Positions 6,832 to 15,190 of a stretch of DNA of 15,438 nt are shown piece after piece. The notes under the pieces were generated by a model. The model made no database searches, was not told the DNA's origin, and saw only the letters and a list, made by a program, of their open reading frames with translations. A program made the position numbers and the translations under genes. Numbering within the stretch: position 1 is the first letter of the stretch; each line of letters starts with the position of its first letter. This stretch comes from Vicingus sp036171675 (GTDB taxonomy: Bacteria > Bacteroidota > Bacteroidia > Flavobacteriales_E > Vicingaceae), in contig JAVHRO010000069.1 of NCBI GenBank assembly GCA_036171675.1, forward strand, positions 1 to 15,438. The letters run 5' to 3'.

Positions 6832-9800
6832 TTGCAAAATAGAATATTTCCTATATTACTTTTTCTATGGTTATTTATACAGGAATTTAGTTGTATTGCA
6901 CAACCTATTAACGACAATTGTTCTACGGCTATTGTTATACCTATTTCCTCAAGTGGTTTTGGAACAGGAACTTTTGTAAGCCCAACTGTTGATATTACAT
7001 TAGCAACCACTCAATTTGGAGAACCTTTTTATAGCTCAATAATTACGGCAGGAAACGACAAAAAATCAGTATGGTTTAAGTTTACAATTGCGACCAATAG
7101 GGGGATTAAAGTAGAATTAAAACAACCAGGAACAGCAATTGGTCAAAATGACGCAGGATTTACCGTATTTAAAAGCTCGGTATGTTTGCCATCTTTAACC
7201 GATATTATCCCCGCAAGATTAACACCTTTACCTAAATTTGGAAATACCTACAATCCGTGTGTGTCGTCTGGCGATTATTACGTTCAGGTAAGCACAGATG
7301 TAGCTGCAAGTGGTCCTATATTTATTGAAGTAACTACTACCAATCCAGCGGTACTTAATACTTATGACCTTAAAAATACACGTTATAATTTTGGAACGGC
7401 AAATTTAGGATGGAATCAAATCAGTTATGATGTTGGCTGTCTTACCATTGATGATGCACTAGAAACGTGTCCTGCTTTAGGAGTCGATTATCTTGATTAT
7501 GGGCAATCTTCATGGATGACCTTTACAACCGATACTCATATTGATTATTTACGTTTAGAAATGGGGGAGTTTCTTAACACAGGAAACTATAAGGTTGGAT
7601 ATAATATTTACCAAGGAGATTGTTTTACAACACCGAATGGGCTAACATTGGTTGATGGATGTAATGTAATGCAACAAACTTCTTTTTATGCCCCCGATCC
7701 GCCACAAAATTGGCCTGGAAAAAATTATACTTGCTTTTTTTTACCAAACACTACCTATAGTATTCAAATTTTTTATCATAAAAATTACACCAATACTGTT
7801 GGTGTCCGTTTGTACGAATTAGGAGGTGCTGCCACAGACGCTCCAATACCAAGTGCATTAGGATTTGCGCCTGGAAATACCAATGCATTGGGGGTATTGC
7901 CTGCAACTCCCTCAGGAATAACCACTACTGGAGATGATTGGTTAGCCTGCAATTCCTTTATTCTAAATAATGCTTGTGGCACAGTTAATCCTGCCTCTGG
8001 CGTAATAACATCAGGTGCAGATAACTATAAACTTGATACTTGGTACACGTTTACTTTAGCAACATCTTCAAACGTAATAATAAGCACTCCTGGAAATATA
8101 TTTAAACGCCTCTACTCAGGTAATGTTTTTGGCAATTGTAATCTTACTTCTCCAATTGATTTTACAACTTCTTCATATACCATTAATTGTATGGATCCAG
8201 GTACATATAGCATTCAAATGCTTGGCAAAGTAGATACCACTGGAAGAAATGCAATTGATTATTATCTCAATCAACTCGGTAAACAAGCCAATATTAGTAT
8301 TAATGTTAAAAATCAACATCCAAATAATAATTATAGCCTAACCGATACATCATTAGCATTAGCACAACCAAGAGTATACAAATACAACACTTTTGCTCCT
8401 CTTGTAAATGGTGTAACTTATAGTTCTGCACTGGATACTTTAGGTTGTTTAAATACTATTTTACCGTCATTAAATGCTTGTGGAGTGTATACAAAAGCAA
8501 TCTACCGCGAATTTGTAATAGGATCGAACGGTATATTAACTCTTGGTGGAGGGAATTCATATTTTCGATATCAATTATTTAGTGGGGACGCAAAATCGCT
8601 TTCGAATGCTCAAAACGTGTTTACTTCAGGGCAAACATTTACAGGTTTAGTTGATATGATTGGGTGTCAAGATTTATATTGGAGTAACCCTTCTATTTGC
8701 ATCACACCAGGCATCTACACACTTATTAGCTATAGCGATCAAACATATGTTGGTTATTCTGATGCTCCTTGGGTTAAATTTGATTTAACAAATGCTACGG
8801 TATTTGCAAATCCAAGTGCACCAAATAACATGGGAAATATTACTGCTTCGTTTCCTGTAAGCGGAACCATTGATTATTGGAGTTGTTCCGATAATCCTTT
8901 AACTATTGATGGGCAAGCTCCTTGCTGGGGATATACAAAGCAAATTTATAGAGAATTTTATATCAGTAGTCCTCAATATCTAAATTTTTCTTCTGGAAAT
9001 TATTTTAGATTATTCGCAGGACAAGTCAGTGTTGGTGGTATAGCAAGTCTTTCACATCTAATCCCTGGATATGGAGATTTGGGATGTACAACCGTTTTCA
9101 ATGCCGACCTCAATGCTTGTAGCCCGAGGCCTTTCCCTGCGGGGTGGTACACAATTGTTAGCTATGCCTCAGGAGGCACTTATGCTGGTCCAAATTACAT
9201 CAATGGAAATGGGGCAAATAATGTTTCTATTTTTCTTACAACACCACCAGTTGTTCCTGGTCCGCTTCATAACAGACCTTATAAAGCTTCTATTGCAAAT
9301 GCAGGTTCTCCATTAATTTGGGGTCCTAATTACGGAACAGCTGCTGTTCCTCAAACTTCACATTCCTATCCTTTTCAAATAGAGAACTTTAACTGTACTA
9401 ATGATTTGCCATTTGCTTCTCACCCTGTAACATTATGCAACGCCTCCGATAATAGGGTTGCTTATTTTGTATTTACGCTTACTCAAGAAGCTTATGTTAA
9501 TTTTTCTGGCATACCAGCATCCATGTCATCAAAAATATTCACTTTAGATGTTAGAACTGCAGATTCACTTTTATTACCCACAGCAACCCCAATTCAAACC
9601 TGTATTGTAACACCAAGCCCTGGTTGGAGCGATTGGGGTTGGACAGGAGATATTGAAATATGTAGAATGCAACCTGGCACCTATACTTTGGTTGTTTTTG
9701 CAAATGATGCACATATTAACACCTCTATTCAGCCTACTGCATATATTGATAAAATTGATGAGTCTCGATTCGACCACGCAAAGAGTGCTTATGATTTTGA

Positions 9801-12800
9801 TAATATTCCTGGTGATAATATTTTCCATTTTGGTAAAGTGGGCGATGTAAACCCATTGAATGCTTCGAGAAGTCCTAGTGATGACTTTTTTACTTGTACT
9901 ACAGGAGCCCAGCCAAACGACCCTGCTAATTTTTGTTTTGATGGGGTTTTAAATAACACCATTACTTACCCTATGCCAATAAACACGGTGAATTATACGA
10001 CTTCGGCAAGTTTGCCCATTAGAAGAGACTTGTGGTATACCTTCACTGTCACTGGACCAGGAAGAGTTTATGTAAAAGTAAATAATAAAACTCCAGGCAA
10101 ATCGACTCAATATCCATTTTCCATATATAAAAGTAACGTAAATGGTAGTCTTCCTTTCTCAACAGTGGTAAGTACTGGTGAGGTTGATTCAACATTTCTT
10201 CAAGGTTTAACATTGGTTACCACAACTTCTGCTTATCCGAACGATGGAAGTTCTTATTATGATTGGATGGATTACTGTCAAGGCAATAATAACACCATCG
10301 ATTTTTTTAGAGACCAATGTGCTGGAGTAGTTACTGACCGTTATTATGTTATTGTTGACCATCATTCTCATCTAGAGTTGAATAATGAAGTTGAAGTTGG
10401 TGTAAAATTTGACAGTTGGCCCGTAATACCTTTGGTTTATGACCATTATTCTCAAGCCAATCTTATTAATGGGTTAGGTCAAACTTCTGCACCTTATACT
10501 AGTGTTACACTTAACAATGGAAATTATTCTGGTGCTTCTGGTAATTTTGCTTGTGCTACCAAAGATGTACCAGACCAAAATATTTGTGGAACAAAAACCT
10601 TATGGTACAAAATAGTAGTTGGTTCCACAGGTAAAATTCATATCAACGCAACCGTTTCTGCTGGCTTATCTTCATCAACAATATTTAATGTAAATGATGT
10701 GCAACTTTACCACGAAGTGGTTGTAGGAGATTCAACAGCAACTGGGTTAATTCCAATTACCTTATCACCTATTTCTTCGGGTGGATTACCTTGGGGAGAA
10801 GCCTGCATGAATCCTGGAACTTATTATATTTTGTTAACGGGTTGTGGCTTCACTGTTGAAAGTGTTGTGCCAAATGTTGAGTTAATTCAACAGGGGGGTG
10901 ATTTTTGTTCTGACCCCGTTTTGTTTACTGTTAATAATGCTACATCAGTAAGTGCAACGGTAAATATTGATTGCCATACTATGACACCAGATTATGGTGA
11001 AGATGGAAGTAATATGGGTTGTTTATTTGGTCCAAGTGGATACAAATCAACGTGGTACAAAGTTACCGTTAACAGTCTGCTAAAAATGGATATTACGTTT
11101 CAATTAAGTGAAAATACTACTGCATTTCCTTATCAAATTAGGTATAGAGTTTTATACGGAACTTGTAGTGCAATGACGGCAGGTCCGTGCAATAATGACG
11201 CACTTACTCAATTTACACTAAGTTGTATGCCTACAGGAATAACTGATTATTACATACAAATTGTAACCCCTGTTGGAGCAACAGGAAGCTTGACTTTAAC
11301 AGCAACCACTGTCATCTCACCAGACCAAAATTGTGTACCAGAAGACCCTGCCAAACCAATTGCAAATTTCACAGTTGGTTCAGCGTGTGATGGTCAAGCT
11401 GTTACTTTTTTTAATCAATCTACTTTAGGAGCAAGTATCTCCTATTTATGGGATTTTGGCTGCTGCTTAGGAGCTAACTCTACATTACTTCATCCAACTT
11501 TTACATTTCCTACAACTGGAGCAATTACCACTTATAATGTATCATTAATAGTAACAAACACCATCACGCTTTCAGCCGATACCATAATAATTCCAGTTAC
11601 TATTTATCCTATTCCAACATGTAACATTACAAGAGATTTACCGAATAATGGACCTATAATTATTGCTGGTCAAGGAATAAATTTTCATGCAAATGCTACT
11701 AACACAATAAATTCTCCTGCAACATCATATTTTTGGAATTTTGGAAATGGGCTAACCTCAACAAGTGCTAATCCGATAGGAATAGTATTCTCTAGTTTAG
11801 GCACATTTACTGTTACTTTATATGTTACAAATGGAACCTGCTCCGATAGTTGCTCAACAACTTTTATTGCAGGACCAGAAGCTATTTATAATGGCGGAAT
11901 ATATGATGGATCTACATTTTTTAATATTGTAGGATGCACTCCTGCTCAAATCTTTAACGGTGGAAATTATGATGGGGCTACATTTTTAAATATTGTAGGA
12001 TGCACTTCTGCTCAAATCTTTAACGGTGGAAATTATGATGGGGCAAACGTTTTTTTAATTAGCAGCTGCCTACCTCCCAACATATTTTCTGGAGGTCCTT
12101 TCGATGGGTCAAACTATTATAATGTGGTAGGGTGTGTTCCTACTCAAGTTTTTAATGGTGGACCTTATGATGGGTCAAACTATTATAATGTTGTTGGCTG
12201 TGTTCCTGCTCAAGTTTTTTCAGGTGGACCATATGATGGGGCAAATTATTATAACGTTGTTGGTTGCACTCCTGCTCAAGTTTTTGCTGGTGGATTTTAT
12301 GATGGGGCTAATTATTATAACGTTGTTGGTTGCTCTCCTGCTCAAGTTTTTGCTGGTGGATCTTATGACGGTAATGCTTTCTATTTTGTAGATTGTTCAA
12401 TAATTAACTTACCTATACAATTATCAGCTTTTAGTGCAAAATGCATCAATAATAATGTAGAAATCTATTGGACTGCTGAATCAGAACTAAATAACGATTT
12501 TTTCACCATTGAAAGGTCGTTAGATTTAATAAATATTGAAAATATTGGCACAATTAAAGGAGTAGGGAATAGCAATCATTCCAACTACTATTCTTTTACC
12601 GATACAGAACCGTTAGCTCAAAATACTTACTACCGATTAAAACAAACTGATTTTAATGGAAATGTTAAAGTCTTTAATTGGGTGACCACTTTTTGTGAAA
12701 ACGAATTACCAAACATTCTTGTTTATCCAAATCCAAGCAATGGACATTTTATAGTAGTAGGTGGTGAAATGGATGCTGAAATATTGATCTATAACGTGTT

Positions 12801-12948
12801 GGGTAAAGTTGTTTTTAAATCAATAATTGATTCTCCAAAAATAGAAATATCTTTAAAAAATGCCACTACCGGTATTTATTTAATACAAATAAATACAGCA
12901 TTGGGTAATATAAATAGAAAAATAGCTATACATACCAATAAAATGTAA
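6832..12948 (+). CDS. Giant modular T9SS-exported surface protein (about 2038 aa; PKD domains and 22-aa repeats)
   Basis: The best start is TTG at 6832. There is no in-frame ATG before the signal peptide and a stop lies at 6805-6807. The signal peptide is hydrophobic at residues about 5-16, with likely cleavage at CIA/QPINDNC. Residues about 25-1500 hold roughly nine related beta-sandwich modules, each marked by an aromatic strand: SVWFKFT (79), SSWMTFT (226), DTWYTFT (403), IYREFVI (557), IYREFYI (704), VAYFVFT (877), DLWYTFT (1066), LWYKIVV (1257) and TWYKVTV (1407). Several modules close with a PGTYxI-type strand, resembling PPC-like domains. Two PKD-like domains follow (about 1507-1683, with YLWDFG and YFWNFG), then the 22-residue repeat array (1687-1855). 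The LPIQLSAFSAKC linker region and the type A sorting domain (about 1960-2038, VYPNPSNGHF, GIYLIQI) end the protein. An adhesive or structural surface role is inferred. No enzyme motif is seen. Confidence 0.85.
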   Translation: MQNRIFPILLFLWLFIQEFSCIAQPINDNCSTAIVIPISSSGFGTGTFVSPTVDITLATTQFGEPFYSSIITAGNDKKSVWFKFTIATNRGIKVELKQPGTAIGQNDAGFTVFKSSVCLPSLTDIIPARLTPLPKFGNTYNPCVSSGDYYVQVSTDVAASGPIFIEVTTTNPAVLNTYDLKNTRYNFGTANLGWNQISYDVGCLTIDDALETCPALGVDYLDYGQSSWMTFTTDTHIDYLRLEMGEFLNTGNYKVGYNIYQGDCFTTPNGLTLVDGCNVMQQTSFYAPDPPQNWPGKNYTCFFLPNTTYSIQIFYHKNYTNTVGVRLYELGGAATDAPIPSALGFAPGNTNALGVLPATPSGITTTGDDWLACNSFILNNACGTVNPASGVITSGADNYKLDTWYTFTLATSSNVIISTPGNIFKRLYSGNVFGNCNLTSPIDFTTSSYTINCMDPGTYSIQMLGKVDTTGRNAIDYYLNQLGKQANISINVKNQHPNNNYSLTDTSLALAQPRVYKYNTFAPLVNGVTYSSALDTLGCLNTILPSLNACGVYTKAIYREFVIGSNGILTLGGGNSYFRYQLFSGDAKSLSNAQNVFTSGQTFTGLVDMIGCQDLYWSNPSICITPGIYTLISYSDQTYVGYSDAPWVKFDLTNATVFANPSAPNNMGNITASFPVSGTIDYWSCSDNPLTIDGQAPCWGYTKQIYREFYISSPQYLNFSSGNYFRLFAGQVSVGGIASLSHLIPGYGDLGCTTVFNADLNACSPRPFPAGWYTIVSYASGGTYAGPNYINGNGANNVSIFLTTPPVVPGPLHNRPYKASIANAGSPLIWGPNYGTAAVPQTSHSYPFQIENFNCTNDLPFASHPVTLCNASDNRVAYFVFTLTQEAYVNFSGIPASMSSKIFTLDVRTADSLLLPTATPIQTCIVTPSPGWSDWGWTGDIEICRMQPGTYTLVVFANDAHINTSIQPTAYIDKIDESRFDHAKSAYDFDNIPGDNIFHFGKVGDVNPLNASRSPSDDFFTCTTGAQPNDPANFCFDGVLNNTITYPMPINTVNYTTSASLPIRRDLWYTFTVTGPGRVYVKVNNKTPGKSTQYPFSIYKSNVNGSLPFSTVVSTGEVDSTFLQGLTLVTTTSAYPNDGSSYYDWMDYCQGNNNTIDFFRDQCAGVVTDRYYVIVDHHSHLELNNEVEVGVKFDSWPVIPLVYDHYSQANLINGLGQTSAPYTSVTLNNGNYSGASGNFACATKDVPDQNICGTKTLWYKIVVGSTGKIHINATVSAGLSSSTIFNVNDVQLYHEVVVGDSTATGLIPITLSPISSGGLPWGEACMNPGTYYILLTGCGFTVESVVPNVELIQQGGDFCSDPVLFTVNNATSVSATVNIDCHTMTPDYGEDGSNMGCLFGPSGYKSTWYKVTVNSLLKMDITFQLSENTTAFPYQIRYRVLYGTCSAMTAGPCNNDALTQFTLSCMPTGITDYYIQIVTPVGATGSLTLTATTVISPDQNCVPEDPAKPIANFTVGSACDGQAVTFFNQSTLGASISYLWDFGCCLGANSTLLHPTFTFPTTGAITTYNVSLIVTNTITLSADTIIIPVTIYPIPTCNITRDLPNNGPIIIAGQGINFHANATNTINSPATSYFWNFGNGLTSTSANPIGIVFSSLGTFTVTLYVTNGTCSDSCSTTFIAGPEAIYNGGIYDGSTFFNIVGCTPAQIFNGGNYDGATFLNIVGCTSAQIFNGGNYDGANVFLISSCLPPNIFSGGPFDGSNYYNVVGCVPTQVFNGGPYDGSNYYNVVGCVPAQVFSGGPYDGANYYNVVGCTPAQVFAGGFYDGANYYNVVGCSPAQVFAGGSYDGNAFYFVDCSIINLPIQLSAFSAKCINNNVEIYWTAESELNNDFFTIERSLDLINIENIGTIKGVGNSNHSNYYSFTDTEPLAQNTYYRLKQTDFNGNVKVFNWVTTFCENELPNILVYPNPSNGHFIVVGGEMDAEILIYNVLGKVVFKSIIDSPKIEISLKNATTGIYLIQINTALGNINRKIAIHTNKM
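11890..12396 (+). repeat. Tandem 66-bp coding repeats (22 aa, seven full and one partial)
   Basis: Units begin at 11890, 11956, 12022, 12088, 12154, 12220, 12286 and 12352, the last being 15 codons long. Each unit reads GG-x-Y/F-DG, then usually an N-V/I-VGC stretch, then P-A-Q-V/I-F, with a single cysteine at unit position 15. Unit 3 is the most divergent (ISSC, PPNIF). Units 1-2 and units 6-7 share nucleotide stretches of about 50 bp with only one or a few mismatches, showing recent duplication. The array links the PKD domains to the T9SS tail. It resembles the GG-x-x-DG repeats seen before sorting domains in other Bacteroidota surface proteins. Confidence 0.92.
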
Positions 12949-13063
12949 AGTTTTTTAAAATTTAAACAACTTTAGTACTTGATTCTAGGTATAAATACTT
13001 CCTTTTCCATATGTCTTTTCAAATAATGTATGGATAATATGTGGTATATTTAAAAAATAAAAT

Positions 13064-13071
13064 TACTTTTG
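13064..13071 (+). promoter_or_regulatory. Bacteroidota-type -7 promoter box for rpsA
   Basis: TACTTTTG is an exact match to TAnnTTTG, followed by GCC. The upstream half is weaker (TGTGG around 13040-13044, about 19 bp before the box). The predicted start is near 13077, giving a leader of about 87 nt. This indicates that rpsA is transcribed independently of the surface-protein cluster. The 115 bp between the giant gene's stop and this box are A/T-rich and hold no terminator that I can make out. Confidence 0.7.
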
Positions 13072-13096
13072 CCGTCCTATTAAGAAAAGGTCATAA

Positions 13097-13148
13097 ATCA
13101 GCAATGACAATATAAATAATCTCTCGAAAACTGCTGATAAATTCGAGA
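13097..13148 (+). promoter_or_regulatory. Candidate structured leader of rpsA with interleaved stems
   Basis: ATCAGCA (13097-13103) can pair with TGCTGAT (13132-13138), and TCTCGAA (13122-13128) with TTCGAGA (13142-13148). Both pairings are perfect 7-mers and their order is A-B-A'-B', the topology of an H-type pseudoknot or of two mutually exclusive hairpins. The last arm ends 15 nt before the rpsA ATG. Ribosomal protein S1 is known to control its own synthesis through its mRNA leader in gamma-proteobacteria, so a regulatory role is plausible here but is inference. The 3-nt final loop is tight for a full pseudoknot. Confidence 0.4.
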
Positions 13149-13163
13149 TACAAATTAAATAAA

Positions 13164-15176
13164 ATGGCAGAAAAAAAAGAAACAGCTCCAAAAGCTAAAG
13201 CCACAACAAAAAAACCAGCTAGCAAACCTGCTACTGAAAAAAGACCAACAATTTCTAGTAAAGAAAATTCAGTTAACGAAGATGTTGAAACAACTGAAGT
13301 TAAAGTTGAAAGAAAAGCGTTTGTTAAAAATGCTAATCCGGTAAGTGTAAAAACTTCTGACATCAAACCTTTGGCTGATTTTGATTGGGATAGAATTGGC
13401 AAATATGAAGATGCTTACAGCCCTTCAGAAAAAAAAGCAATGCAAGAGGTTTATGATGAAACATTAAAATCTATTGCAGAACAAGAAGTTTTATTTGGTA
13501 CTGTTGTAGCTAAAACCAATCGAGAAGTAGTTATTAATATTGGATATAAATCTGAAGGGGTAGTTTCTATTTCAGAATTTAGATATAATCCAGATTTAAA
13601 ACCTGGCGACCAAGTTGAAGTATTTGTGGTTAATCCAGAAGATAAAAATGGACAATTAATTTTATCACATGCAAGAGCTAGATCGCTTAAAGCTTGGGAT
13701 AGAGTTAACGAAGTGTTGGCTTCGCAAGAAATTATTAAAGGTTACGTTAAATGCAGAACTAAAGGTGGTTTAATTGTAGATGTGTTCGGTATTGAAGCAT
13801 TCTTACCTGGTTCTCAAATTGATGTTAAACCTATTAGAGATTACGACGTTTACGTTGATAAAACAATGGAATTCAAAGTGGTGAAAATCAACAAAGAATT
13901 TAAAAATATTGTAGTATCTCATAAAGCTTTAATTGAAGCAGAATTAGAACAACAAAAATCTCAAATCATTTCTAAATTAGAAAAAGGTCAAGTATTAGAA
14001 GGAACGGTTAAAAACATTACTTCTTACGGTGTATTTATTGATTTAGGTGGTGTTGATGGTTTAGTTCATATTACAGACTTATCTTGGAGCAGAATTAATC
14101 ATCCAGAAGAAATACTTCAATTAGATCAAAAATTAAATGTAGTAATTCTTGATTTTGATGATGATAAAAAACGTATTGCTTTAGGTATTAAACAATTACA
14201 AGAACACCCTTGGGATAAATTAGACGCTAAATTAGCTGTAGGCGATACGGTGAAAGGTAAAGTTGTGGTAGTTGCTGATTATGGTGCATTTATTGAAATA
14301 ATTCCAGGGGTTGAAGGTTTAATTCACGTATCTGAAATTACTTGGAGTAATCATTTAAAACCTGCTCAAGAATTCTTTAAAGTTGGGGATGAAGTTAAAG
14401 CTCAAATTTTAACTTTAGATAGAGAAGAAAGAAAAATGTCGTTAGGTGTTAAACAATTATCTAGCGACCCATGGGTAGCAATAGAAACTAAATATGGTGT
14501 AGGTTCTAAACATTTAGGAAAAGTTACCAATATTTCTGACTTTGGTGTTTTTGTCGAACTAGAACAAGGTGTAGATGGTTTAATTCATATTTCTGATTTA
14601 TCATGGTCTAAAAAAATTAATCACCCTTCAGAACTTACCAAAGTAGGTGAAAAAATGGATGTGGTAATTTTAGAAATTGATAGAGATAATAGAAGATTAA
14701 GTCTTGGTCATAAACAATTAGAAGAAAATCCTTGGGATGTATTCGAAACTGTATTTGTTGAAGGTTCTTCACACGAAGGAACAATAACAGAAATTACCGC
14801 AAAAGGACTAGCGATCGTATCTTTACAATACGGAGTTGAAGGAATTGCAACTAAAAAGAACATTGAAAAAGAAGATGGTTCGTTTGCTAAAGTTGATGAT
14901 AAACTTACATTCAAAGTATTAGAATTTAACAAAAATGCTAAGAAAATAGTTTTATCCCATACTCAATTATTTAAAACTGACGAAGCTGAAGAAAAACCTG
15001 TTACTGCAACAACAATAACAACTAGTAAATCGAAAGCAAAAGCGAAACCTCAATCACAAGGTGATACTACATCTAAAGCTGTTAAGAAAAACAACGATTC
15101 CATGGAAAAATCAACATTAGGTGATATTGATGCGTTATCTGCGTTGAAAGCTAGTTTAGAAAAAGGAGAAAAATAA
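13164..15176 (+). CDS. rpsA: 30S ribosomal protein S1
   Basis: The 670-aa product has six S1 (OB-fold RNA-binding) domains at about residues 107-172, 189-255, 275-345, 361-432, 447-516 and 534-600. Domains 3-5 carry the classic signatures YGVFIDLGGVDGLVHITDLSW, YGAFIEIIPGVEGLIHVSEITW and FGVFVELEQGVDGLIHISDLSW-like segments. Domain 6 is more diverged. The N-terminal 70 residues are Lys/Ala/Thr-rich and probably disordered, followed by PLADFDWDRIGKYEDAYS. The C-terminal tail is Lys/Ser-rich and ends with STLGDIDALSALKASL, a form I associate with Bacteroidota S1. The protein binds the 30S subunit and mRNA to help initiation, which fits a phylum that rarely uses Shine-Dalgarno sequences. The start ATG at 13164 follows an A-rich leader. 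It has its own promoter and a possibly structured leader, and a repeat element and terminator lie downstream. Confidence 0.97.
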   Translation: MAEKKETAPKAKATTKKPASKPATEKRPTISSKENSVNEDVETTEVKVERKAFVKNANPVSVKTSDIKPLADFDWDRIGKYEDAYSPSEKKAMQEVYDETLKSIAEQEVLFGTVVAKTNREVVINIGYKSEGVVSISEFRYNPDLKPGDQVEVFVVNPEDKNGQLILSHARARSLKAWDRVNEVLASQEIIKGYVKCRTKGGLIVDVFGIEAFLPGSQIDVKPIRDYDVYVDKTMEFKVVKINKEFKNIVVSHKALIEAELEQQKSQIISKLEKGQVLEGTVKNITSYGVFIDLGGVDGLVHITDLSWSRINHPEEILQLDQKLNVVILDFDDDKKRIALGIKQLQEHPWDKLDAKLAVGDTVKGKVVVVADYGAFIEIIPGVEGLIHVSEITWSNHLKPAQEFFKVGDEVKAQILTLDREERKMSLGVKQLSSDPWVAIETKYGVGSKHLGKVTNISDFGVFVELEQGVDGLIHISDLSWSKKINHPSELTKVGEKMDVVILEIDRDNRRLSLGHKQLEENPWDVFETVFVEGSSHEGTITEITAKGLAIVSLQYGVEGIATKKNIEKEDGSFAKVDDKLTFKVLEFNKNAKKIVLSHTQLFKTDEAEEKPVTATTITTSKSKAKAKPQSQGDTTSKAVKKNNDSMEKSTLGDIDALSALKASLEKGEK

Positions 15177-15190
15177 TCCTGATTTTAAAT

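Noticed and set aside
6821..6834. TACTATTTTG as a promoter -7 box for the giant gene
   Set aside because: The TA is four bases from TTTG instead of two, and the box would overlap the inferred TTG start codon.
9071..9850. Several short frames on both strands inside the giant gene
   Set aside because: They are out-of-frame shadows of a long, clearly coding sequence and show no domain features.
12134..12391. 85-codon open frame within the tandem repeats, in another frame
   Set aside because: It is a shadow of the 66-bp coding repeats: periodic in the same units, with no independent start signal.
11890..12396. Regular repeats resembling a CRISPR array
   Set aside because: The 66-bp units are contiguous, in frame, encode a conserved peptide and lack unique spacers; there are no cas genes nearby.
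13091..13402. Minus-strand 103-codon frame overlapping the rpsA leader and N-terminus
   Set aside because: It is antisense to the low-complexity Lys/Ala/Thr-rich start of rpsA, which tends to leave the opposite strand open; no promoter or conserved motif is visible.
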